A DNA stretch of 64,000 nt from Lysobacter sp. BMK333-48F3. GTDB lineage: Bacteria > Pseudomonadota > Gammaproteobacteria > Xanthomonadales > Xanthomonadaceae. The notes under the pieces are model-generated. The model did no database searches, was not told where the DNA came from, and saw nothing but the letters and a program-made list of their open reading frames with translations. The position numbers were made by a program, and so were the translations under genes. Shown in pieces: positions 1-8,500 of the stretch. Every line of letters begins with the position of its first letter. Within the stretch, counting starts at the first letter, position 1. The stretch is from positions 806,001 to 870,000 of the forward strand of contig NZ_JAIHOO010000001.1 in NCBI RefSeq assembly GCF_019733395.1, read 5' to 3'.

Positions 1-357
1 CACCTTGGACGGCTCGAACTCGGTGGTGATCAGGCGCCCGCCGCCGTTGTCGCGCAGGGCCGCGGCCAGGTGCAGGGTGGAGATGCCGAACGAGGTGCCG
101 AACTCGACGATCGTGCGCGCGCCGCAAGCGCGCGCCAGCATGTACAGCAGGGCGCCGGTTTCCCGCGACACCGGCAGGGCCAGGTCCTTCATCCGCCCGT
201 AGTAGTCCAGGTATTCGGTCTTGCTTTGCATCAGCCGCGTGCGCTCCTCGCGCGAGATGCCGGCCAGCGCGGGGCTGGCGGCCGAGGGGGCGGCCTCGGC
301 CTGGGCGAACAGGCGATCCAGCAAGGGAGCGATAGGGGTCGAAGTCAGGGTCGTCAT
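1..357 (-). CDS. class I SAM-dependent O-methyltransferase, N-terminal part
   Basis: The first 119 residues are present; the gene runs off the left edge. The fragment has a helical N-terminal region followed by a first Rossmann strand and glycine loop reading IVEFGTSFGIST, then a second strand ending in TTEFEP. This is motif I and the acidic end of strand beta-2 of O-methyltransferase family 3 / class I SAM methyltransferases. The substrate cannot be told from the fragment. The ATG at 357 is chosen because nothing better lies upstream. The gene is divergent from the TetR regulator beginning at 450, and a 23-bp palindrome sits between them, so this is probably the regulator's target. Confidence 0.8.
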   Translation of the reverse strand, partial: MTTLTSTPIAPLLDRLFAQAEAAPSAASPALAGISREERTRLMQSKTEYLDYYGRMKDLALPVSRETGALLYMLARACGARTIVEFGTSFGISTLHLAAALRDNGGGRLITTEFEPSKV

Positions 358-394
358 GTGGGGATTTCCAGTAGAAATGCGCGAATCGTTGCGC

Positions 395-417
395 CGGATT
401 AGAATGCGACTAATCCG
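395..417. promoter_or_regulatory. candidate TetR operator palindrome
   Basis: Perfect 8-bp inverted repeat CGGATTAG / CTAATCCG with a 7-base spacer, in the 92-bp gap between the divergent O-methyltransferase and TetR genes. Size and location fit an autoregulated TetR operator. Binding is inferred. Confidence 0.5.
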
Positions 418-449
418 TCAGGTTCGCTATTCGCATTGCAGGCGCCGTC

Positions 450-1082
450 ATGACCGACCAGCGAAAACCCAAGATTTCCCTGCGAAAACAGCCCAAACAG
501 GCGCGCTCGAACGAGCTGATCGCGATCATTCTCGAAGCGGCAGTTCAGGTTTTGCAGAAGGAAGGCGCGCAGCGCTTCACCACCGCGCGGGTGGCGGAGA
601 AGGCCGGCGTCAGCGTCGGTTCGCTGTACCAGTACTTCCCGAACAAGGCCGCGATCCTGTTCCGCCTGCAGAGCGACGAATGGCGGCAGACCGCCGAACT
701 GTGGAGCGGCATCCTCGCCGATATCGAAAGGCCGCCGCTCGAGCGCTTGCGCGTCCTGACCCACGCCTTCATCCGTTCCGAATGCGACGAGGCCCAGGTG
801 CGCGTCGCGCTCGACGACGCCGCGCCGCTGTATCGCGACGCGCCCGAAGCCTTGGACGCAAGAGCCTCGGGCGAGCGCGCCTTCGAAACCTTCATGCGCG
901 AGGCCCTGCCCGATGCTGCGGGGCCGACCCGCGCAGTGGCCGGCGAACTGATTACGACCACGCTCAGCGCGGTCGGCAAGAGTTTCTCCGAAAGCCCGCG
1001 TACGGCCGCGGAAATCGAGGCCTATGCCGAAGCGATGGCGGATATGTTTTGCGCGTACCTCAAGCGGCTTGGGAATTGCTGA
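450..1082 (+). CDS. TetR/AcrR family transcriptional regulator
   Basis: A 210-residue protein of normal TetR length. A basic N-terminal tail is followed by a TetR-type helix-turn-helix at about residues 43-66, with the hallmark VSVGSLYQYFPNKAAIL recognition helix and following turn. The rest is a helical ligand-binding and dimer domain that shows no recognisable ligand signature. These proteins are usually repressors released by a small molecule. The gene is transcribed away from an O-methyltransferase and a 23-bp palindrome lies in the gap, so local repression of both genes is likely. The family is certain; ligand and targets are not known. Confidence 0.93.
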   Translation: MTDQRKPKISLRKQPKQARSNELIAIILEAAVQVLQKEGAQRFTTARVAEKAGVSVGSLYQYFPNKAAILFRLQSDEWRQTAELWSGILADIERPPLERLRVLTHAFIRSECDEAQVRVALDDAAPLYRDAPEALDARASGERAFETFMREALPDAAGPTRAVAGELITTTLSAVGKSFSESPRTAAEIEAYAEAMADMFCAYLKRLGNC

Positions 1083-1371
1083 AACGAGCCGGGACGGCGG
1101 CCGGAAAACACCCGCAGGCTGCCCGCAGGCTTGCCCGAAGGCCGGCCCGCCGGCCGCGGCCGGCCGCCCCCGAGCCCCATCGTCCGACCGGCGCCATCCG
1201 CGCTGCGCGCCGACGCCGAAACGGCGATTCTCGCGCTCAAAGACGGGCGTTCGCCCCTCGAAAACGGCGATTCGTCCCTTACCGCCATCGTCGCCGCCTC
1301 GAGCTGCAACCGACCGCGACGCCCCCGTATCTGCTTGATCGCACCGCTTACCAGCGACCAAGGAGAACCTC

Positions 1372-2667
1372 ATGCGCAGTACCCCCGCCTTTGCCGGGCT
1401 TGCACTTGCACTTCTGTCGTACGCCTTCCCCAGCCTGGCGCGCGAGTCGCCACGCTCGCACGTGGAAGGCGTGGCGAGCGCAATCGAACAGAACTACTTC
1501 GATGAGAGGCGGGCCAAGCAGATCTCGACCGGGCTGCGCGGCGCGGCGGCGAAGGGCGAGTTCGACAAGCTCACCGACAAACGCGAACTCGCGTCCGCGT
1601 TGACCATCAAGCTGGAGCCGTTCGACCGGCACTTCCGCGTGGGCTGGACGGACGCACCGCGCGAGCAGCCGGCAGCGGACAGCCCGGTGATATCGCCGGC
1701 GCAATCGCAGGCCAAGCACCGTCGCGGCAACTACGGTGTGCGTCGCGCTGAAGTGTTGTCCGGCAACATCGGCTATATCGATCTGCGCGGGTTCGCGCCG
1801 TTCGAGTTCGGCGTCGCCGGGCAGCCCGAGCGCCAGGCCATCGAAGCGGCATTGCAGTTGCTCGCCGGCACCGACGCGCTGATCATCGATCTGCGCGACA
1901 ACGGCGGCGGCGCGCCGCAGATGGTCGGTTACCTCAGCAGCGCCTTCGTCAAGAAGGACGCGGACATCTTCAATACCTTCCATGGCCGCGACCGCACGAT
2001 GAGCGAAGCGCCGCTCGACTGGTATCCGCAGCCGCGCCTGGACACGCCGCTGTTCGTGCTGACCAGCGCGCGCACCGCGTCGGCCGCGGAGGCGTTCGCG
2101 TATACGCTGCAGAGCGCCAAGCGCGCCACCGTCGTCGGCGAAACCAGCATGGGCGCCGCCAATCCGGGGGGCGAAGTCGATGCGGGGCATGGCTTCTCGG
2201 TGTTCGTGTCCTTCGCCACGCCGATCAATCCGATCACCAAGGCCAACTGGGAGGGCCGCGGCGTGACCCCGGACGTGGCGGCGGAGCCAGCCGCCGCCCT
2301 GGTCACGGCGCGCCGTCTGGCGCTGGAAGCGGTGCTCGCCAAGGGCCTGTCGCCGGAGCTGGCCACCGACACCCGCTGGGCCCTGGACGCATTGCGCGCC
2401 GAAGCCGGGGCATGGCCGCAGGTGCCGGCCGACGACTATGCCGGTGCTTACGGAATGATGGCGGTCGACACCGACCAGGGTCGCCTGGTTCTGCAGCAGG
2501 GCCGCCGGCCGGTGCGCACGCTGCTGCCGTTGGGCGGCGACAACTTCGCCGTGCTGGAGAACGCAAGCCAGCGCGTGGTGTTCCAGCGCAATGCCAAGGG
2601 CCTGGTGGAGGCGCTGGAACTGCGGCACTCGGACGGAGACGTCAAGCGCCATCGCCGCGGCGAATAG
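1372..2667 (+). CDS. exported S41 family peptidase
   Basis: 431 residues with an N-terminal signal peptide of about 23 residues (hydrophobic core ending in SLA), so periplasmic or secreted. The C-terminal-processing peptidase (S41/IRBP-like) core holds the strand IIDLRDNGGG at about 171-180, the serine motif TASAAE with probable nucleophile S237, and the GETSMGAANPGG loop where the lysine-equivalent segment lies. No PDZ domain is seen, so it resembles the IRBP/tricorn-core type rather than Prc. ATG 1372 is preceded by AAGGAGAACCTC, a strong ribosome binding site. Its substrate is unknown. It stands alone, with about 290 bp of non-coding DNA before it. Confidence 0.87.
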   Translation: MRSTPAFAGLALALLSYAFPSLARESPRSHVEGVASAIEQNYFDERRAKQISTGLRGAAAKGEFDKLTDKRELASALTIKLEPFDRHFRVGWTDAPREQPAADSPVISPAQSQAKHRRGNYGVRRAEVLSGNIGYIDLRGFAPFEFGVAGQPERQAIEAALQLLAGTDALIIDLRDNGGGAPQMVGYLSSAFVKKDADIFNTFHGRDRTMSEAPLDWYPQPRLDTPLFVLTSARTASAAEAFAYTLQSAKRATVVGETSMGAANPGGEVDAGHGFSVFVSFATPINPITKANWEGRGVTPDVAAEPAAALVTARRLALEAVLAKGLSPELATDTRWALDALRAEAGAWPQVPADDYAGAYGMMAVDTDQGRLVLQQGRRPVRTLLPLGGDNFAVLENASQRVVFQRNAKGLVEALELRHSDGDVKRHRRGE

Positions 2668-2885
2668 TCCGCCGCTGGCGAGAACCACGCCGAAGCGGCA
2701 GCGCACTTTACCGACTGCGAGGACGGAGGGCATCGACAGATCCCTCCGCCCCCGCTTTGTTGTCGCGGGCAATTTCCGCGGCCCACCAAACTTCACCTGC
2801 AGACGCCAATCACGTTCCGATTTCACGAGCGACGCTAGTTTTCTGCAGCCGCATCATCAGAAAACACAACGCTCAGGAGAGTGAA

Positions 2886-3305
2886 ATGAACCCGCAAGCG
2901 AAGATGATTATCGGCCTTCTGCTGGCCATGTCGTTTTCCAGTGCTTCGTGGGCCGAGAGTCTGGTTTCTCCGCCTGTGTTCTCAAAGGGTGGACCGACCG
3001 GCGGAACGGTGACCTGCAGAATCTTTCAATTTGCTCCGACCGTGGGCGAACCGCTTCGGGCTTTGGCGATCTACACCAATGCAAGCGCCGCTCCGCTCCC
3101 CCTGATCTTCAACACATGCAATGTATCGGCTGGATTGAGGCAGAACGAAAACTGCAGTTACGGCGCCCGAATCGCAGGCAATTTGTCTCATACCTGCGTT
3201 TTCATCTCCGCCGGCGGGGCTGGCGCTCAATACACTGGCTCCATCGAGATCCAAGATAGCCAGTTCAATGTCCTGGAGCACGAGGCGATGCGGATAGTCC
3301 CGTAA
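2886..3305 (+). CDS. small exported protein of unknown function
   Basis: 139 residues starting at ATG 2886, after a good ribosome binding site (CAGGAGAG). A clear signal peptide ends near residue 24 at ASWA-ES. The mature part is about 115 residues and contains five cysteines (in TCRIF, NTCNVS, NCSYG and TCVF plus spacing), suggesting disulfides in the periplasm or outside the cell. It also has small-residue, beta-type segments. I do not recognise the family. A GC hairpin at 3482 may end its transcript. Codon use is somewhat less GC-biased than in neighbouring housekeeping genes. Confidence 0.65.
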   Translation: MNPQAKMIIGLLLAMSFSSASWAESLVSPPVFSKGGPTGGTVTCRIFQFAPTVGEPLRALAIYTNASAAPLPLIFNTCNVSAGLRQNENCSYGARIAGNLSHTCVFISAGGAGAQYTGSIEIQDSQFNVLEHEAMRIVP

Positions 3306-3481
3306 GCGATATCTGAAGCGACTCCCCCGGCCATCCTCCGCTTTTAGCGGACCTCAGAAGTGGAACCAGGCAGCGATTGCCAGTTGGCCAGATGCTCGTC
3401 TGTTTGAAGCCTGCATCGGGGTCGGGCCAAAGCAGGTTCGTTGGCCTGCGCGGTTTACCCGGAACCAGCCGAGCAATGAGC

Positions 3482-3514
3482 AAGCCCCCTCCGCAGCGTG
3501 CGAGAGGGGGCTTT
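3482..3514 (+). terminator. rho-independent terminator-like hairpin
   Basis: Ten-base stem AAGCCCCCTC / GAGGGGGCTT (3482-3491 and 3504-3513) with a 12-base loop, followed by a short T run. It lies between two genes that end toward each other (3305 and 3555), so it could stop both transcripts. Confidence 0.6.
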
Positions 3515-3554
3515 CCCGATACAACCGTTTAGGCCCGCGATTGCGAGCGGCGGC

Positions 3555-4814
3555 TTACTGGTAACGCGCCACCACGAAAGCCGCCGGCGAGTTGCCATAG
3601 CCCGCCACGACGATCTTGCCGTCGGCTTGAATGGCGAGCCCTTGAACCGCGGCATTGGCGCTGCCGACGGCGGTGACCACCGGCCCGAAGCTGGCGTCCG
3701 GGTTGCCGGACGAATCGTAGCGATTCAAGGTCAACTGACGGTAGATGCCCGCATTGGAGTAGCCGCCGACCACGATTCCGCCGTTTGCGTCGATGGCGAC
3801 ATCGCCGCCGACCGCATCGCTGCTGCCGATGGCGGTCAGGACCTTTCCGGTGCCGGAGCCGAAGTAGCTGTCCAGCGCGCCGGCGCTGGTGTAACGAACC
3901 ACGGCGAATCGGTAGTAGTCGGCGCTCGCGCCCTTCGCGTAGCCGGCGGCGACGATGTTGCCGTCGCTTTGGATCGCCAGCGAGGTGGCGATGGCGGAGT
4001 TGCCGGCGGAGGTACCGCCGACATTGGTCAGGACTTTGCCGCCGGTGCCGAACGTGGTGTCCAGCACGCCCTTCGTGGTGTAACGCGTCAGCGCGAACAC
4101 GGTGCCGCCGCTCGACGCGTAGCCGCCCAGCACGGGTTTGCCGTCGGCCTGGATGACCAGGCTATTGGCGAACGCGGAGCCGGTGCCGACCGCCGAGGTG
4201 ACGGTACCGGAACCGCCGCCGAAGCTGTAATCCAAGGTGCCGCCGCTGGTAAGGCGGGCCAGCGCAAAACCGGAACCGGCGTAGCCCGCCACCCAGATCG
4301 AGCTGCCCTGCACGGCAACGGCGTAGGCCTCCGAAGCGCCGGCGTAGAAACTGACCGTCGCCTTGCCCGAACTGCCGAAGCTGGCGTCCAGCGAACCATC
4401 GGTGTTGTAGCGATAGACCGTGAAGTTGCGGGTGGAGTTGAAGTTCGGACACGAGGTGCCAGCAACGACGATCTTGCCGTCCGCCTGCAGGGCGAGCGCA
4501 CGCGCCTGCCCCGAGCAGCTGCCGGAGGGCGCGGTGGTGACCTTGCCGGTACCGTTGAAGCTCGTATCCAGCGCACCGCTGGCCGTGTAGCGCGCCAGCG
4601 TGAACTCGCCCACTGCGTTCTGCCCGGCGGTGACGATCCGACCGTCCGGCTGGATCGCCACCCGGGCGGCGGCGCCGTAATAGCCGAACGCGGTGGAGGT
4701 GATGCCTCCCGTACCGAACGTCGGGTCCAGCGATGCGGCCTGGGCGGGCGTTGCGAGTGCGCCGATGGCGCCGAGGGCCATGCCAAACGATACCTTCATC
4801 GTATTGCTGATCAC
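3555..4814 (-). CDS. exported delta-60 repeat protein
   Basis: 419 residues from a GTG start at 4814, chosen because GGGAGAA lies seven bases before it; an ATG 15 bases further in (4799) is the alternative. A signal peptide follows (hydrophobic stretch ending TPAQA). The rest is about seven tandem delta-60 units of 50-60 residues, each with a core such as RYTASGALDTSFNGTGKV and an intervening LALQADGKIVVAG strand. Delta-60 repeats are taken to fold as beta-propellers on exported proteins. No enzyme domain or surface anchor is visible, so the role is unknown. Confidence 0.85.
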   Translation of the reverse strand: MISNTMKVSFGMALGAIGALATPAQAASLDPTFGTGGITSTAFGYYGAAARVAIQPDGRIVTAGQNAVGEFTLARYTASGALDTSFNGTGKVTTAPSGSCSGQARALALQADGKIVVAGTSCPNFNSTRNFTVYRYNTDGSLDASFGSSGKATVSFYAGASEAYAVAVQGSSIWVAGYAGSGFALARLTSGGTLDYSFGGGSGTVTSAVGTGSAFANSLVIQADGKPVLGGYASSGGTVFALTRYTTKGVLDTTFGTGGKVLTNVGGTSAGNSAIATSLAIQSDGNIVAAGYAKGASADYYRFAVVRYTSAGALDSYFGSGTGKVLTAIGSSDAVGGDVAIDANGGIVVGGYSNAGIYRQLTLNRYDSSGNPDASFGPVVTAVGSANAAVQGLAIQADGKIVVAGYGNSPAAFVVARYQ

Positions 4815-5581
4815 TGCGTGTTCTCCCTGTTGAACTCGATGGAATCCATTCTTGGTTCGGCTCGACCCGCCGCCGCTTTCCGTGCGGCGGCGTGCCGAGC
4901 ACGCAAGACTTTGAAGGGGCCGCGAGGCTGGCCTCGCTCGCCCAAGGTATCCGTGCTTGATTACAGCTATCGCGCAATCAGCCGTGCAGCGCGGCGTGGG
5001 TCGCACCACCGCACCGACGATCCGTTCGCGTAGTCGCACTCCCCCTTTGCAGGACCGCCTCGCCCTGCGTCCCGGTCCAGCACCCGCTCATGTATGCGCT
5101 GGCGAACCGGTTCCAGGTTCTGCGCGGCTACTCAGCGCCCCCTTGCGCCAAGTATGGCCCAGGCGAATCTCCGTCATTGAGACGTTCCGGAGACGGAGTC
5201 CGCGCCAACCTGGCGAGCTCTTTCCGACCGGCGGAAAGACGCCGTAGAGAACCCCTTGCATGCGCCTTCGACAATAAAGCTTGGGGCCCCGAAGGGCCCC
5301 AAGACTTGCGATCCACAAGTGCAGCTCACCGCGCGCGCGATCCCGATCGGGTCGGCGCTGTGCGTTTGCCCAGAAGGCGCTACCTGAGGCTCTGCATCGC
5401 GTGCATTTTCGGATAAATGGACACTTTGCGAGGCCAATGATTTGCACCCATTAGCCGCTATTTCCATAGGTCCTGGCACCCCAAAGGAGCTACTTTCCTA
5501 CGAACTCGAACCATTCCTAATTGGATCAACTGGTTAGCTCGGCGGATACTATCTACGGAATCCCTCTTATTACTTTGACCC
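4815..5581. other. 767-bp non-coding region before the NACHT gene
   Basis: No convincing gene is seen. The stretch becomes AT-richer toward 5581. It contains one perfect 10-bp-stem hairpin (5280-5303). The last 60 bases before the NACHT start have no clear Shine-Dalgarno sequence; TACTAT at 5547 is a possible -10 without a well-spaced -35. Confidence 0.5.
5280..5303 (-). terminator. perfect GC hairpin, possible minus-strand terminator
   Basis: Stem CTTGGGGCCC / GGGCCCCAAG with a CGAA loop. Read on the minus strand it is followed by CTTTATTGT, a weak U tract. No gene that would need it is visible directly upstream on that strand, so its role is open. Confidence 0.4.
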
Positions 5582-8500
5582 ATGGCGACGACTGGCCAAG
5601 ACCTGAACCGCACTTTTTTTGATCTGCCCACAGATGAAAACACTCAAATCGAGACCGCCGAGCTCTTGGCTGATCTCGCCATTGGGGGAAGGATTGGCTG
5701 GTCTACCCTGCTGGATTCCGAGCGCATCCTGATCGTCTCTGAAGCTGGCATGGGCAAGACATACGAGTGCCAGCGCCAGCAGAAAAGGCTTTGGGAGGAA
5801 GGTCGATCAGCCTTCTTTGTGGAGTTGGCCATGCTGGCTACGGACCCGCTGGAAAGGCAGTTCTCCGCCGAGGAGAAGCAGCGCTTCGACAACTGGAAAA
5901 CAGCGCAGACCGAACGAGCATTCTTCTTCCTGGACTCGATCGACGAGTTGAGGCTCACCCAGCGCTCTTTCGAAACGACCCTCAAGCAGTTCGCCGCAAC
6001 CCTGAGCGACAACCTTGAACGAGCGTGCATCGTACTGACGACGCGACCAACCGCATTCGACTTGAATATCGTTAGAAGGCGGCTCCCGGTTCAACCACCT
6101 CCGGATGTGTTCGTACCGGAGGACTACTTCGCCAACGTGGCGATGAACGTAAATAGAGAGAAGTCGGCCAAGCGATCACCGCCTGACTGGCGATTTGTCG
6201 CCCTATCGGCGCTGGACGAGAAGCAGATGCGTGCACTCGCAGTTGCCCAAGGCGTGGGAGACCCGGATGCGCTGCTGAACGCCGTCAATGCCCACCATGC
6301 TAACGACTTCGCTAAGCGTCCGTTGGACTTTCTGGAGCTTTGTGGTGACTGGAAGGTTCACGGACGCATTCGTGCCCACCGGGAGCAAGTGAATAGCAGC
6401 ATAGATATCAAGCTTCGGGCCCGCGGCGACCGACCGGAACGGACGCAGCTGCCCCCACAGCGGGCACGCGACGGGGCAGCCCGATTGGCCTTGGCTGCCC
6501 TTCTCTCGCGAAAATTGACGCTCTGGCACAGCAGCGACAATGACCGTGGTCGAGGGGACGCGACCCTGGATCCAGCCAAGATCCTGGACGACTGGTCAGA
6601 CGATGAGGTGAAAACGCTGCTCGAACGTCCCTTGTTCGGCTTCGCGACCTACGGGCGCGTTCGATTCCACAATCGATCCATAGTCGAGTTCCTAGCGGCG
6701 GAACGGCTCAAGTTGCTCGTGGATCGCGGACTTCCGATCCGGGCGTTGATGCGCCTGCTGTTCGCGACAACACCGGAGGGCCAGCGGATCGTCAAGCCCT
6801 CGCTTCGGCCCGTTGCGGCTTGGTTGGCACCCCACATTTCTACGGTTCGCGCCCACCTGCTCGAGCATGAGCCGAGCGTACTGCTGCGATATGGCGACCC
6901 CGGCTCGTTGAACCTGACGCTGCGGACGCAGGCGTTGGAGCGATACGTTCACATGTACGGCGCCGGCGGCTGGAGGGGCCAGGGAATTCCGAATCTGCAG
7001 GTCCAACGCCTGGCGACGAACGATCTCAATGACGTCATTGCCCGCCTGTGGGCTGGCGGCGTCAGGAATCCCGAGGTTCGGGAGACGCTGCTTGAACTGA
7101 TCGGCGCTGGACAGATGACAGGGTGCGCAGACATCGCTTATGGCGTTGCCACCGATTCGGACAACGATGCGCGCGATCGTTTGAATGGGCTGCTGGCGCT
7201 CGCGGAACTTCAGGATTCGCGCCTATCGGCATTGCTGGATCTGATCGCCGCATCATCGCCAGATTGGCCGGAGGATCTGGCGCGGTCTGTCATCCCCCAC
7301 CTGTTTCCCCATCACCTGTCGGTTCCACAACTCGTCAAGACACTTGCTCGCCTCTCTCCAAAATCGCGTGAGATCGATGGCGTCTCAACCATGCTTCCGT
7401 TGAATATCGCAAATGCGAAATTGGAGCCTACTGCCCTGGCGGAGCTGCAGCACGGACTGACAGCACTTGTATTCAACAGTTGCAGCTGGCACGACCAGTA
7501 CTATCGGGTCACATCCGGACGCCAGGATCTAGTGCCGGCGCTGCTGATCGCCAGCCGACGCCGACTGGAGATAGGAGAAACCGGGTCCGATCTGTTCGAC
7601 GCCGTCGCGTTGGCCGGATTGTTGGCGAGACTGGATCATAACGCGACCGAAGACACCAAGACCCTGAGGGCTGCTCTCACCGAAGCGCCGAGTGAGGCTC
7701 GGGCGGGCGTTTTCTGGGCCAATGACCGCCTGGTCAGGGAGCACTACCCGAAGGCCGACTGCGAACCGTTCCTTCGTCTCCATCAGTTCCAGTCGCATGG
7801 CGCATACCAGATCGAGCTCCAAAAGGATTCCGACTGGCTGCTGGGGGCGCTCTCCGACACCTCCAGGTCGCTTGCAGATCGCGAGCTCGCCTTGGAAACC
7901 TCCCTCCGCTACTCGGGTGACCACCGGGATCGCCTGGCATTGCTGAAGCAACTCGTTGCGATGTCCAGCGACAGCGAAGTTCTGGAGAACCGCGCCAAAG
8001 GGCATCTGAACGCGGTGGAGAACCCGAGCCCTCCCCCTGCGTGGCAGATAGAAGATGAAAAGCGTAGGGAAAGATCTCAACGAAAGCACGCCAAGGATCT
8101 GGCCAGCTGGAAGCTATTCTGGCGAGAGCTGAACAATGATCCGGAGACCGCCTTCTCGGAGAGCCGCATCGACAACACCAATTGGAACCTTTGGCGTGCC
8201 ATGGAGAAAGATGCTCAAGATCGCTCGTTCTCCGGTTGGAACCCTGGGTTCATCGAGCGCGTCTTCGACAAAAACATGGCGGATCGCTTCCGGATCGCGC
8301 TCGCAGCAGCGTGGCGCAAGGACCGGCCCACCCTGAAGTCAGAGCGGCCGGCAGACCACAGAAACAGCTATCTGATGCGATGGCGCATGGGTCTCTCTGG
8401 TCTCTATGCGGAGTCGGAAAGCGCCTCGTGGGCGTCCAAACTCACGACGGAAGAGGCTGACCTTGCTTGCCGTTACGCATTGCTGGATCTGAATCGACTG

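Noticed and set aside
1218..1273. 12-base direct repeat AAACGGCGATTC, 43 bases apart, before the S41 peptidase
   Set aside because: Too short and isolated to support an operator or duplication claim.
5088..5447. 119-residue minus-strand frame in the gap before the NACHT gene
   Set aside because: No ribosome binding site, no recognisable domain, overlaps a perfect hairpin; overlapping frames look equally random.
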